A stretch of 64,000 bases of DNA from Acidovorax sp. 210-6 (GCF_010020825.1 NZ_JAACJE010000001.1:1550001-1614000); one strand, 5' to 3'; shown: positions 51,632 to 60,762, counted from the first letter of the stretch. Program-made: numbers and translations. The notes: generated by a model not told the origin, from the letters alone.

Positions 51632-53842
51632 ATGACCACAACAAAAAAAGCCGATAGTGCTACGGAAGCTGCTTTGATCCCCTCTGCCCAGATCCAGGGT
51701 TTGCCGCATGTGTTGGACGCTGTGGGGCACGTTGCGACCGCTCCTGCGGCAGCGGCGCTTTCCCCTGCAGCAGCCCGCGCATCGGCGGCGCAGTTGCGTT
51801 TGCTGGACCGAGACCACAGCATCCTGGCATTCAACGAACGGGTGTTCCATTGGGTGGGCCGCAAGGATGTGCCTTTGCTGGAACGCCTGCGCTATCTGTG
51901 CATCGTTTCCTCGAACCTTGACGAGTTCTTTGAGGTGCGTGCCGAGCCGCACATCACCGCAGCCCGTACCGGTGAAACCAAAGGCGAGCACACCGTTGCG
52001 ACCTTTGAAGCGCTATCGGCCAAGGCGCACGACCTGGTGGAACGCCAGTACGCCTTGTACAACGATGCGCTGATGCCTGCGTTGGCACGTGAAGGGGTGC
52101 GCGTCGTCTCGCACGGTGAGCGCAACGCTGCCCAGCGTCGCTGGGTGCATGAGTATTTTGCGCGCGAGGTGCGCCCTCTGCTGGTTCCCATCAGCCTGGA
52201 CCCGGCGCACCCGTTCCCCCAGGTGGCGAACAAGTCGCTGAACTTCATCGTGCGCCTCAAGGGCAGCGACGCGTTTGGGCGTGAGAACGAGATCGCCATT
52301 GTTCGCGTCCCACGCCTGTTGCCGCGCTTCACGCGCATGCCTGCCAAGGTAGCCCCCAAGGGCATGCAGTTTGTCAGTGTCTCCAGCGTGGTGCGCGCGC
52401 ACCTGACGGATTTGTTCCCCGGCCGCGAGGTGGTGGAGTTCGCGCAGTTTCGGGTCACGCGGCATTCCGACTTGGCGGTGGATGAGGAAGATGTGCGCAA
52501 CCTTCGCACGGTGCTGCGCCAGGGCTTGCAACACCGCAACTTCGGCACTGCAGTGCGGCTGGAGGTTTCTGCGGGGAGTTCCGAGTACCTGGCCGATTTT
52601 CTGCTGCGCCAGTTCGACCTGCCGCGCGCCGCGCTCTATCGCGTGCAAGGCCCTGTGAACTTGGTGCGGTTTTCGCAGCTCATTGATCTGGTCGCCAATC
52701 CTGCCTGGATGTTTGCCCCATGGCGCCCCACCTGGCCCCATCAAATCCAACCAAGTGCGTCGATTCTGGAACAGCTCAAGCAAGGGGATGTGCTGTTGCA
52801 TCAGCCCTTCGAGAGTTTTGATGGCGTACTGGCCTTCTTGCGAGAGGCAGTGCACGATCCACAGGTGGTCGCTATCAAGCAGACCATTTACCGCACTGGG
52901 TCGGATCCGCAAATGCTGGACTTGCTGCGCGAAGCTGTGCGCCGTGGCAAGGAGGTGATGGCCGTGGTGGAGTTGAAAGCCCGGTTTGACGAGGAGGCCA
53001 ACATCAACTGGGCCGAGGCCCTTGAGTCTGTGGGGGCGCAGGTCGTGTACGGTGTGGTGGGGCTCAAGACGCACGCCAAGATGCTGCTGGTCACCCGCCG
53101 TGAAGGGCGACAGATGGTGCGCTACGGCCACCTGGGTACCGGCAACTACAACCCCAGCACGGCACGCTTGTACACGGATCTGAGCTTTCTCACGGCCGAC
53201 CGCGACATCACGGCCGACATGGACAATGTGTTCAACCACCTGGCCAGCCAAAATCGCCTGCCGCGCATGCGGCGCCTGCTGGTGGCACCGTTTCACCTGC
53301 ACCGTCGCATGCTGGAAAAGATCGACCAGGTGGGGCTGGCGGCAGCACGCCGAGAGGGTGGGCGCATCGTCGCCAAGATGAATGCCCTGACCGACGAGGC
53401 CCTGGTACGTGCCCTGGTGCTGGCCGGACAGCGTGGTGCGCGCATCGATCTCATCGTGCGCGGTGCCTGTATCCTGCCGCCGCAACTGGCTGGGGTGACA
53501 GAGAACATCCGTGTGCGATCCATCATCGGGCGGTTTCTGGAGCATTCACGGGTTTTTTACTTCCGCTGTGGCAAGGAAGAAGAGCTGTACTGCTCCAGTG
53601 CCGACTGGATGAACCGCAACATGATGCGTCGGGTGGAATTGGCCTGGCCTGTGACCGACCCCAAGCTGCGTCAGCGCATCATCGACGAATGCTTGGTGGC
53701 CTACCTGCGTGACAGCCGTGATGCCTGGGAGTTGCAACCCGACGGCAGCTACCGCATGGCGGGCAATGTGCTCAAAGGCATGGGAGCGCAGGCAGCGCTG
53801 ACCAGTCGCTACGCGCCAGCGCCCGCGCCGCGCAACGCTTGA
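51632..53842 (+). CDS. ppk1: Polyphosphate kinase 1
   Basis: Polymerises the gamma-phosphate of ATP into polyphosphate. The 736-residue protein starts with an Ala-rich extension (about 1-45) not needed by the family, then the N, head and two phospholipase-D-like catalytic domains. Catalytic histidines lie in LKTHAKMLLVTRR near residue 481 and RYGHLGTGNYNPSTAR near residue 500. The ATG at 51632 is chosen over a TTG 18 bp upstream. A Pho box lies in the promoter. sixA follows, and ppx lies close by in the other direction, so synthesis and breakdown genes are neighbours. Confidence 0.97.
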   Translation: MTTTKKADSATEAALIPSAQIQGLPHVLDAVGHVATAPAAAALSPAAARASAAQLRLLDRDHSILAFNERVFHWVGRKDVPLLERLRYLCIVSSNLDEFFEVRAEPHITAARTGETKGEHTVATFEALSAKAHDLVERQYALYNDALMPALAREGVRVVSHGERNAAQRRWVHEYFAREVRPLLVPISLDPAHPFPQVANKSLNFIVRLKGSDAFGRENEIAIVRVPRLLPRFTRMPAKVAPKGMQFVSVSSVVRAHLTDLFPGREVVEFAQFRVTRHSDLAVDEEDVRNLRTVLRQGLQHRNFGTAVRLEVSAGSSEYLADFLLRQFDLPRAALYRVQGPVNLVRFSQLIDLVANPAWMFAPWRPTWPHQIQPSASILEQLKQGDVLLHQPFESFDGVLAFLREAVHDPQVVAIKQTIYRTGSDPQMLDLLREAVRRGKEVMAVVELKARFDEEANINWAEALESVGAQVVYGVVGLKTHAKMLLVTRREGRQMVRYGHLGTGNYNPSTARLYTDLSFLTADRDITADMDNVFNHLASQNRLPRMRRLLVAPFHLHRRMLEKIDQVGLAAARREGGRIVAKMNALTDEALVRALVLAGQRGARIDLIVRGACILPPQLAGVTENIRVRSIIGRFLEHSRVFYFRCGKEEELYCSSADWMNRNMMRRVELAWPVTDPKLRQRIIDECLVAYLRDSRDAWELQPDGSYRMAGNVLKGMGAQAALTSRYAPAPAPRNA

Positions 53843-53856
53843 TGGACGAGGGTGGT

Positions 53857-54318
53857 ATGGATCTGATCCTGTGGCGACACGCCGAAGCCGAAGAGGGGGG
53901 TGTGGGCATGGACGACCTGCAGCGTGCCCTGACACCTCGGGGCGAAAAACAGGCCGTGCGCATGGCAGCCTGGCTGGACCGCCAATTGCCCGAAGGCCTG
54001 CGCGTGCTCTGCAGCCCCGCACGTCGTACCGAACAGACGGCCCAGGCCCTGGGCCGCAAATACAAGCTGCGCGCTGAATTGCTGCCCAATGGCACTGCGC
54101 AGGATTTGCTGGATCTGGTCCAGTGGCCCCAAGGCAAGGGGGCCATTCTGGTGGTGGGCCACCAGCCTGCGCTGGGTCAGGTTGTGGCCCGCGTGCTGGG
54201 CATGTCGGTGGGGGAGTGCGCGGTGCGCAAGGGCTCGGTCTGGTGGTTGCGCCAGCGTGAGCGTGCAGGGCAGACCGAAACCGTGCTGCTCAGCGTGCAG
54301 TCCCCCGAGTTTCTCTGA
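53857..54318 (+). CDS. sixA: SixA-type phosphohistidine phosphatase
   Basis: A 153-residue histidine phosphatase (RHG fold). The catalytic His8 is in MDLILWRHAEAEE, and a second His is in VVGHQPALGQVV. In E. coli SixA removes phosphate from phosphohistidine of PTS-Ntr proteins. The ATG at 53857 is preferred because GAGG precedes it and it yields the family start; an ATG at 53842 overlapping the ppk1 stop is an alternative. Its place directly behind ppk1 suggests co-transcription. Confidence 0.9.
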   Translation: MDLILWRHAEAEEGGVGMDDLQRALTPRGEKQAVRMAAWLDRQLPEGLRVLCSPARRTEQTAQALGRKYKLRAELLPNGTAQDLLDLVQWPQGKGAILVVGHQPALGQVVARVLGMSVGECAVRKGSVWWLRQRERAGQTETVLLSVQSPEFL

Positions 54319-54342
54319 GCTTCCGACCCCTGAAGGGGTGGA

Positions 54343-54831
54343 TTACTTGTCGGATTTGGGCCTGCCGGTCTTGATGGTGGGAACGACCTCCAAGGCCGCA
54401 TGCAATGCGTTGGGGGACATGGCCAGCAGTGCCATCAGCCCAGCGCGCAGCAACTCGCTCTTTTTGGCGGGCCGACCCAGCGCCACACTGCGCTCCTTCA
54501 GCGTGTCGATGCCGGCGTATTCATCCTTGGGGATGGTGAAACTGTCGCGCACCAGCTTGGGCTTCTTCGACTTGGCTTCTACCTTGGTGGGCTTTGCGGC
54601 CACAGGTTTGGCGGCTGCAGGCTTTGCCACGATGGCTTTGGAGGCGGTGCGCTTGGTGGCGGGGGCCTTGGCAGCGGGTTTCTTGGCGGCTGGCGCCTTG
54701 GGTGTGGCGACCTTGCTCACGGCTGGCTTGGAAGCCGCCTTGCGTGCAGGTGCCTTGGCGCTGGGCGCTGGGGTTGCGGCCGCCTTGGGTGTGCTTGCTT
54801 CTGTGGTGGGGGTGCTGGGGGTGTTGTTCAT
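54343..54831 (-). CDS. Histone H1-like protein with C-terminal ribbon-helix-helix-like domain
   Basis: A 162-residue basic protein. Residues about 15-90 are an Ala/Lys/Pro/Thr-rich tail with repeated AAKKPAAK-type motifs, like eukaryotic H1 tails and bacterial H1-like proteins. The C-terminal part (about 92-162) has KLVRDSFTIPKDEYAGIDTL and GRPAKKSELLRAGLMAL, the pattern of a strand-helix-helix DNA-binding unit. It may organise DNA or regulate genes. AGGAG precedes the ATG. A perfect palindrome (54858-54874) lies at its promoter, suggesting autoregulation. It sits between ppk1-sixA and ppx. Confidence 0.83.
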   Translation of the reverse strand: MNNTPSTPTTEASTPKAAATPAPSAKAPARKAASKPAVSKVATPKAPAAKKPAAKAPATKRTASKAIVAKPAAAKPVAAKPTKVEAKSKKPKLVRDSFTIPKDEYAGIDTLKERSVALGRPAKKSELLRAGLMALLAMSPNALHAALEVVPTIKTGRPKSDK

Positions 54832-54857
54832 CAATACTCCTTTGAACGATATAAATA

Positions 54858-54874
54858 GTATAAATCGTTTATAC
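54858..54874. promoter_or_regulatory. Palindromic operator and promoter of the H1-like gene
   Basis: GTATAAA, TCG, TTTATAC is a perfect 7-bp inverted repeat in an AT-rich pocket. On the minus strand it holds a TATACT -10 about 26 bp before the start codon, so a bound protein would block the promoter. The short spacer fits a ribbon-helix-helix dimer. It ends 4 bp before the ppx stop codon. Confidence 0.6.
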
Positions 54875-54877
54875 CGT

Positions 54878-56356
54878 TCATGGCAGCTGTACGTCCAGTT
54901 CCCAGCCTGTGCGCTGCCAGGCTTCTATTTCTTCGCGCAACAGGTACGCCGATTGGGGGTAGCTTGCCGCCCAGCCGGTGCGCGCACGCAGGGAGAAACG
55001 GCTGCCATCCAGGCCCAGGGTCAGTCCGTGCAGATCGGGGTCGCGCCGTGCGTGACACAGAATCACGGCCAGCCGTAGGCACAGCAGTTGCACGGCAAAC
55101 AAGGTGTCGCCCAGGTCGGCCTCGATCTTGCGCACTTTGCCCCTGTGGCCCAATACCAGTGCACCCAGGCGGTGCAGTTCGTGCTGGGCAAAGCCAGCCA
55201 CATCGGTGTTGTCCAGGATGTAGGCGCCATGGCGGTGGTAGTCGCTGTGCGAGATGCGGCAGCCAATCTCATGCAACTGCGCTGCCCAGCCGAGTTTGCG
55301 CGCCCCTGTGCCCTCGTGGTCTGGCAAGGCCTGTGCAAACAGTTGGCCCGCCACCGCCGCCACCCGCTGGGCCTGGTCGCGATCCACGGCAAAGCTCTGC
55401 ACCAGGCCTTGCACCGTCGAGGTTCGAAGGTCGGTCTCGGGCAGCTCGCGGTCCAGCATGTCGTACAGGGCGCCCTGGCGGAGCGCACCCTGGGCCACTT
55501 GCATGCTGCGGATCTCGAGCAGGTCAAACAAGGCCCGTAGGATGGACAGGCCGCCGCCGATGACGGCCCTGCGGTCGTCCTTGAGTCCTTCCAGCCGTAC
55601 CTTGTCAGCGCTTTGGGCGCGCAGCAGGCGTTCGCGCAGCCAGTCCAGTCCCTCGAGCGTCAGCTCGCCGGGGCTGAAGCCAGCGGCGGTCAGCATGTCG
55701 CCGACCGCGCCAATGGTGCCCGAGGAGCCATAGGCCACATCCCAGGTGTCGGGGCGGTAGGTGCTCAGGGCTTCATCGAGCACGGCCTTGGCGGCGATTT
55801 CCGCGGTGGCAAAGGCCTGTTGTGTGAACTGCCCCTGTGGAAAGTAACGGCTGGACCAGGCCACACTGCCCACGCGAAACGAGGCCACCGCCTCGGGCCG
55901 AAAGCGCTGGCCCAGTATCAGTTCGGTGGAGCGGCCGCCAATGTCCACGACCAAGCGCTTCTCGTCGGACTGGGGCAGCAGGCGGGCCACGCCTTGGTAG
56001 ATCAGGCGCGCTTCCTCAGGGCCAGATATCACATCGATGGGGTGGCCCAGCAGCTCACTGCCCCGGTGCAGGAAAACATCGCGGTTGCGCGCTTCGCGCA
56101 GCGTCTGGGTGGCCACCGCACGCACCCGCGCGCGGGGGAAATCGGCGAGCCGCTCGGCAAAACGTGCCAGGCAGTCCCAGCCACGCTGCATGGCTTCGAG
56201 GCTGAGGTTGTGCTCACGGTCCAGGCCGTTGCCCTGGCGCACGGTCTCCTTGAGGTAGTCCACGCGCTGGATGCGTCCATGCTCGTAGAGCCCGATTTCC
56301 AGGCGAAAGCTGTTCGACCCCAGGTCGACAGCGGCAAGAAGGGTTCCGTTTTGCAT
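54878..56356 (-). CDS. ppx: Exopolyphosphatase (Ppx/GppA family)
   Basis: Hydrolyses polyphosphate from the ends, or possibly pppGpp. The 492-residue protein has the actin-like Ppx/GppA domain: AAVDLGSNSFRLEIG at the N-terminus, TQTLREARN, the catalytic Glu region SGPEEARLIYQG, and VDIGGRSTELILG. The C-terminal helical HD-like domain contains LHEIGCRISHSDYHRHG. The ATG at 56356 gives the usual N-terminus. It is divergent from the Pho-controlled lipoprotein and pst genes and lies downstream in the island from ppk1. Confidence 0.96.
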   Translation of the reverse strand: MQNGTLLAAVDLGSNSFRLEIGLYEHGRIQRVDYLKETVRQGNGLDREHNLSLEAMQRGWDCLARFAERLADFPRARVRAVATQTLREARNRDVFLHRGSELLGHPIDVISGPEEARLIYQGVARLLPQSDEKRLVVDIGGRSTELILGQRFRPEAVASFRVGSVAWSSRYFPQGQFTQQAFATAEIAAKAVLDEALSTYRPDTWDVAYGSSGTIGAVGDMLTAAGFSPGELTLEGLDWLRERLLRAQSADKVRLEGLKDDRRAVIGGGLSILRALFDLLEIRSMQVAQGALRQGALYDMLDRELPETDLRTSTVQGLVQSFAVDRDQAQRVAAVAGQLFAQALPDHEGTGARKLGWAAQLHEIGCRISHSDYHRHGAYILDNTDVAGFAQHELHRLGALVLGHRGKVRKIEADLGDTLFAVQLLCLRLAVILCHARRDPDLHGLTLGLDGSRFSLRARTGWAASYPQSAYLLREEIEAWQRTGWELDVQLP

Positions 56357-56479
56357 TGTTGGAATGAAAAGGTGGTGCGCCAGGGGCCGCCATGGCGAGC
56401 TTGTGGGGTTCGAGTGTGCCGGTGGTTTTTGACAACCTCGTGATTGTTGCGTCACGGATGTCAAAGCAACGGCATCAAG

Positions 56480-56519
56480 CAGTCAAATAACCATCACGAA
56501 CAGTTCACGATACCGTCAC
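56480..56519 (+). promoter_or_regulatory. Double Pho box before the MliC-like lipoprotein gene
   Basis: Four 7-bp direct repeats every 11 bp with 4-bp spacers: CAGTCAA (56480), CCATCAC (56491), AGTTCAC (56502), CCGTCAC (56513). This equals two tandem PhoB dimer sites, 50 bp before the lipoprotein start. Confidence 0.8.
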
Positions 56520-56568
56520 AGACGCTTGCAATAGTGCCAGGGTTTCCTTTCAAACCTCTGGAGTGATC

Positions 56569-56880
56569 ATGAAATCTGTGCTTTCCCTTCTTGCCCTGGC
56601 CGGTGTGGCCGTGATGTCGGGCTGCGCTTCCAGCCCCTCCGTGTCTGCGGGCATGCAGGCAGGCAAGTTTGTGTCGTACGAGTGCGAAGGCGGCAAGCGC
56701 CTCCAGGCGCGCCTTGCCGCGGACGGCAGCACCGTGCGCATCCGCCACGAAGGGGGCTACGAACTGGATCGCAAGGGCAATGGTGTGTACGAGGGCGAGG
56801 GCTGGCGCCTGGAGACCCAGGGCAAGGTGGAACTGCACCACCACGGCAAGCCTGTGGCGCGCGCTTGCCGTGCTGTCTGA
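56569..56880 (+). CDS. Small MliC-like lipoprotein
   Basis: A 103-residue lipoprotein precursor with a lipobox (VMSGC, Cys19). The mature part, with YECEGGKRLQARL, GGYELDRKGNGVYEGEGW and a final Cys (RACRAV), resembles MliC/PliC-type inhibitors of C-type lysozyme: a two-cysteine beta-barrel. The start ATG follows GGAG. The double Pho box just upstream and pstS just downstream (73 bp gap) place it in the Pho regulon. The inhibitor function is inferred from a short, weak match, and the inhibitory loop motif is not clearly conserved. Confidence 0.75.
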   Translation: MKSVLSLLALAGVAVMSGCASSPSVSAGMQAGKFVSYECEGGKRLQARLAADGSTVRIRHEGGYELDRKGNGVYEGEGWRLETQGKVELHHHGKPVARACRAV

Positions 56881-56885
56881 GCGAC

Positions 56886-56914
56886 TTGTCATCAATCAGT
56901 CACACAAAGCTCAT
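56886..56914 (+). promoter_or_regulatory. Pho box before pstS
   Basis: TTGTCAT (56886), CAGTCAC (56897) and AGCTCAT (56908), every 11 bp, in the 73-bp gap between the lipoprotein gene and pstS. The second half-site is close to the consensus. pstS therefore probably has its own Pho promoter. Confidence 0.72.
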
Positions 56915-56953
56915 AAATTCATCGCAATCCTTTCATTTTTACGAAAGTAACCC

Positions 56954-57946
56954 ATGCAAACCAACCCCATCAAGTCGCTGATCGCTGTGTCCACCCTGGC
57001 ATTTCTGGGTACCCCAGCGTTTGCGCAGGTCGTCAAGGTCGATGGTTCGAGCACCGTCTATCCGGTGACCGAAGCCGTGGCCGAAGAATTCCAGAAGGCC
57101 AACAAGGGCATGAAGGTCACGGTCGGTGTGTCAGGCACCGGTGGCGGCTTCAAGAAGTTCTGCCGTGGCGAAACCGACATCTCCAACGCTTCGCGCCCGA
57201 TCGCGGCCAAGGAGATGGAAGCGTGCCGCGCTGCGGGCGTGGAGTATTTTGAAGTGCCGGTGGCCTTCGACGCGTTGACCGTGGTGATCAACCCCAAGAA
57301 CGCCTGGCTCAAGCAAGCCACCGTGGCCGAGTTGAAGAAGCTCTGGGAGCCCGAAGCCCAGGGCAAGGTCACGCACTGGAACCAGGTCAACCCTGCCTGG
57401 CCCAACCAGCCCATCAAGCTGTTTGGTGCAGGTGCCGACTCGGGCACGTTCGACTACTTCACCGAAGCCATTGTGGGCAAGTCCAAGTCCAGCCGTGGTG
57501 ACTTCACCGCGTCGGAAGACGACAACGTGCTGGTGCAGGGTGTGGCTGGCGATGTCAATGCCATCGGCTACTTCGGTTACGCCTACTACGCCGAGAACAC
57601 TGCCAAGCTCAAGGCGCTGCCCATCGTCGAGAAGGAAGGCAAGCCTGCCGTGGCCCCGAGCGAGAAGACCGTTCTGGACGGCTCCTACCAGCCGCTGTCG
57701 CGTCCCATCTTCATTTATGTGAACGCCAAGTCGCTTTCCAAGCCTGAGGTGAAGAAGTTTGTGGACTTCTACATGACCGAGGGCGGCAAGATGGCTTCCG
57801 AAGTGAAGTACGTTCCGCTGCCCGCTGAGGCCTACAAGATGGCCCAGGACCACATCATCAAGGGCAAGAAGGGCACCGTGTTTGGTGGCAAGAACGAAGT
57901 CGGCATCACCATCAAGGAACTGCTGGCCCGCGAAGCCAAGATGTAA
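56954..57946 (+). CDS. pstS: Phosphate ABC transporter, periplasmic binding protein PstS
   Basis: The high-affinity phosphate receptor. The 330-residue precursor has a signal peptide (about 1-24, cut after AFAQ) and the phosphate-binding motifs VDGSSTVYPVTEAVAEEF, GVSGTGGGFKKFCRGETDISNAS, and GAGADSGTFDYF. It is followed by a stable hairpin before pstC, which may keep pstS mRNA more abundant than the transporter mRNA. Confidence 0.98.
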   Translation: MQTNPIKSLIAVSTLAFLGTPAFAQVVKVDGSSTVYPVTEAVAEEFQKANKGMKVTVGVSGTGGGFKKFCRGETDISNASRPIAAKEMEACRAAGVEYFEVPVAFDALTVVINPKNAWLKQATVAELKKLWEPEAQGKVTHWNQVNPAWPNQPIKLFGAGADSGTFDYFTEAIVGKSKSSRGDFTASEDDNVLVQGVAGDVNAIGYFGYAYYAENTAKLKALPIVEKEGKPAVAPSEKTVLDGSYQPLSRPIFIYVNAKSLSKPEVKKFVDFYMTEGGKMASEVKYVPLPAEAYKMAQDHIIKGKKGTVFGGKNEVGITIKELLAREAKM

Positions 57947-57962
57947 TGGCCTGAGCCATGGC

Positions 57963-58000
57963 GCCCTGCACACCTGCCCGTTGGGCGGGGCAGGGCTTTT
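57963..58000 (+). terminator. Hairpin after pstS (processing or partial termination)
   Basis: GCCCTGC (57963-57969) pairs with GCAGGGC (57990-57996), with an inner GCCC/GGGC stem, followed by TTTT. It lies 17 bp after pstS and 37 bp before pstC, where such elements commonly separate expression levels. Confidence 0.65.
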
Positions 58001-58032
58001 CACGCAAACCGGTATGTCTGCTGATTCCTACA

Positions 58033-59001
58033 ATGACCGCGACCTCCACAACCCCGGATCGAACCATGTCGAATCCACCACTCACGGGTGATGCCAGGCT
58101 GGCGCAGTTGGCGCGATCCAAAGTCGCGCGCAAGCGCAAGGACCGCTTCGTCGAGAGCATTCTTTTGCTTGCGGCCTGTGTGTCGGTCTTCACCACCCTG
58201 GCCATCGTCTATATCCTGATCAAGGAGTCGTTGGTGTTCTTCTCGCAGGTGTCACTGTGGGATTTCCTCACGGACACGCAGTGGACACCGTTGTTCGATG
58301 ACGCGCATTTCGGCATCTCGGTGCTGTTGGCTGGCACCCTTTCCAGCTCATTCGTGGCGCTGCTGATCGCAGTGCCGTTGGGCACGATCATCGCGATCTA
58401 TCTGTCGGAGTTTGCCGGGCACAAGACGCGTGAAGTGCTCAAACCCATGCTGGAATTGCTCTCGGGCATTCCGACCATCATCTACGGCTTCTTTGCGCTG
58501 CTGGTGGTCACACCCTTGCTGCAAAAGCTCATGCCAGAGCTGCCCACGTTCAACATCCTCTCCGCCGGATTGGTGATGGGCATCATGATCATTCCGTACG
58601 TGTCTTCGCTGTCGGAAGACGCCATGCGGGCCGTTCCCATGAGCCTGCGCGAAGGCGCCTACGCCCTGGGTTCCACGCGCTTTCAGACTGCCACGCGGGT
58701 GGTGGTGCCTGCGGCGCTGTCGGGGATTGCATCGGCCTACATCCTGGGTATTTCGCGTGCTGTGGGCGAGACCATGATTCTTGCGGTGGCCGCCGGCATG
58801 CAGCCCAACCTGACACTCAACCCCATGGAGTCTGCCGCCACGATCACCTCGTTCATCGTGCAGGTGGCCCTTGGTGACCTGCCGCACGGCAGCGTCGGCT
58901 ACCAGACCATTTTTGCTGCAGGCCTCACGCTGATGCTGCTGACCCTGTCTTTCAACCTGCTCGGCTACTGGCTGCGCCGCAAGTTCCGTGAGGCCTATTG
59001 A
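58033..59001 (+). CDS. pstC: Phosphate ABC transporter permease PstC
   Basis: One of two membrane permeases of the phosphate transporter. The 322 residues hold about six helices with the ABC permease loop (DAMRAVPMSLREGAYALGST) and GISRAVGETMILAVAAG. The start is uncertain: ATG 58033 or 58066; neither has a strong binding site. The stop TGA overlaps the pstA ATG by one base. Confidence 0.96.
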   Translation: MTATSTTPDRTMSNPPLTGDARLAQLARSKVARKRKDRFVESILLLAACVSVFTTLAIVYILIKESLVFFSQVSLWDFLTDTQWTPLFDDAHFGISVLLAGTLSSSFVALLIAVPLGTIIAIYLSEFAGHKTREVLKPMLELLSGIPTIIYGFFALLVVTPLLQKLMPELPTFNILSAGLVMGIMIIPYVSSLSEDAMRAVPMSLREGAYALGSTRFQTATRVVVPAALSGIASAYILGISRAVGETMILAVAAGMQPNLTLNPMESAATITSFIVQVALGDLPHGSVGYQTIFAAGLTLMLLTLSFNLLGYWLRRKFREAY

Positions 59002-59924
59002 TGAACTCTCCAACCGTTTCCAAAGAGCGGCTGCGCTCCATCATTCGTTCGCACAAGCGCTGGGACATTGTTTTCGGCATCGTCGGCCTCATGGCCATGT
59101 CGGTCGGCATTCTCACGCTCGTAGCGCTGTTCGCGCAGATGGTGATCGACGGCTTCCCGCGTCTCACGGCCGAGTTCTTCACCAACTTCCCCTCGCGCCG
59201 CGCCGGCCAGGCGGGCATCGTGTCTGCATGGGTCGGCTCCTTGCTGGTGATGTTGGTGACGGCCCTGTTCGCCATTCCGGTGGGTATTGCCAGCGCCATC
59301 TACCTGGAAGAGTACGCGCGCAAGAACTGGTTTACCGATGTGATTGAAATCAACATCACCAACCTGGCAGGTGTCCCGTCCATTGTGTACGGTTTGCTCG
59401 CCTTGGGATTGTTTGTGTACACCTTTGGTTTTGGCCAAAGCATTCTGTCTGCCGGCCTGACCCTCGCCTTGCTGATCCTGCCGATTGTGATTGTGGCAAC
59501 ACGCGAGGCCTTGCGCGCCATTCCGCAGACCGTGCGTGAAGCCGCCTACGCCTGTGGCGCCACCAAATGGCAGGTGTGCAGCGACCATCTCATTCCGTAC
59601 GGCATGCCCGGCATTTTGACGGGGGTGATCATCGGCCTGTCCCGCGCCATTGGCGAGACTGCGCCCATCATCACGATTGGCGCGCTGACCTTCATTGCCT
59701 TCCTGCCACCCGCACCCTTCGTTGAGGGGGCCGGCATGTTCGACTGGCTGATGTCGCCGTTCACTGTGATGCCGATCCAGATTTTCAACTGGACCTCCCG
59801 CCCCGACCCGGCTTTCCACGCGAATGCGGCCGCAGCCAGCCTGGTGCTGGTGGTGCTGACGCTGAGCATGAACGCCACCGCCATCTGGTTGCGCTATCGC
59901 CTGCGCAAAAACCTCAAGTGGTAA
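59001..59924 (+). CDS. pstA: Phosphate ABC transporter permease PstA
   Basis: Second permease of the PstSCAB system, 307 residues with about six helices. EALRAIPQTVREAAYACGAT is the EAA loop for PstB contact, and GLSRAIGETAPIITIGAL is the family signature. It starts inside the pstC stop codon and is followed by pstB after 33 bp. Confidence 0.97.
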   Translation: MNSPTVSKERLRSIIRSHKRWDIVFGIVGLMAMSVGILTLVALFAQMVIDGFPRLTAEFFTNFPSRRAGQAGIVSAWVGSLLVMLVTALFAIPVGIASAIYLEEYARKNWFTDVIEINITNLAGVPSIVYGLLALGLFVYTFGFGQSILSAGLTLALLILPIVIVATREALRAIPQTVREAAYACGATKWQVCSDHLIPYGMPGILTGVIIGLSRAIGETAPIITIGALTFIAFLPPAPFVEGAGMFDWLMSPFTVMPIQIFNWTSRPDPAFHANAAAASLVLVVLTLSMNATAIWLRYRLRKNLKW

Positions 59925-59957
59925 TCAACGCAACCCTGTCTGGAACCTTCTACGATC

Positions 59958-60752
59958 ATGGCAACCCCTGCTTCCACCACGGCCGTCGCACCCAAGCTCA
60001 AGGCCCAGTCCAAGAACCTGGACTTCTTCTACGGCGACTTCAAGGCCCTCAAGTCCATCAGCATGCCGATCTATGAAAACAAGGTCACGGCCTTGATCGG
60101 CCCCAGCGGCTGCGGCAAGTCCACGTTTCTGCGCTGCTTCAACCGCATGCACGACCTGTACCCTGGGCATCGCTATGGCGGCTCCATCGAACTGCTGCCC
60201 GACCAGATCGACCTGCTGCACCACCATGTGGACCCCATCGAAGTGCGCATGCGCCTGTCCATGGTGTTCCAGAAGCCCAATCCGTTCCCCAAGTCGATCT
60301 TCGAGAACGTGGCCTACGGCCTGCGGGTGCGCGGCGAAAGGTCCAAGACCTACATCGAGGACAAGGTGGAGGCTGCGCTCAAAGGCGCTGCGATCTGGAA
60401 TGAAGTGAAAGATCGCCTGGACGAAGTGGCCGTCAACCTCTCGGGGGGGCAGCAGCAGCGTTTGTGCATTGCGCGCTCGCTGGCCACGGATCCGGAGATC
60501 ATCCTGTTCGACGAACCCACCTCGGCGCTGGACCCGATTGCCACGGGCGCTATCGAGGAGCTGATCGCTGAAATCAAGCACAAGGTGACCATCCTGATCG
60601 TCACGCACAACATGCAGCAGGCTGCCCGCTGCAGTGATTACACGGCTTACATGTACCTGGGCGAGCTGATGGAGTTTGGCGAGACCGAAGAAATCTTCTT
60701 CAAGCCCAAGCGCAAGGAAACCGAAGACTACATTACCGGCCGTTTCGGCTGA
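59958..60752 (+). CDS. pstB: Phosphate ABC transporter ATP-binding protein PstB
   Basis: The ATPase that powers phosphate uptake. At 264 residues it shows Walker [10 protein letters not shown], the Q loop ([10 protein letters not shown]), signature LSGGQQQR and Walker [14 protein letters not shown]. The spacing to phoU is 10 bp, with GAGGAGG between them, the usual pst-phoU arrangement. Confidence 0.98.
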   Translation: MATPASTTAVAPKLKAQSKNLDFFYGDFKALKSISMPIYENKVTALIGPSGCGKSTFLRCFNRMHDLYPGHRYGGSIELLPDQIDLLHHHVDPIEVRMRLSMVFQKPNPFPKSIFENVAYGLRVRGERSKTYIEDKVEAALKGAAIWNEVKDRLDEVAVNLSGGQQQRLCIARSLATDPEIILFDEPTSALDPIATGAIEELIAEIKHKVTILIVTHNMQQAARCSDYTAYMYLGELMEFGETEEIFFKPKRKETEDYITGRFG

Positions 60753-60762
60753 GGAGGACACT

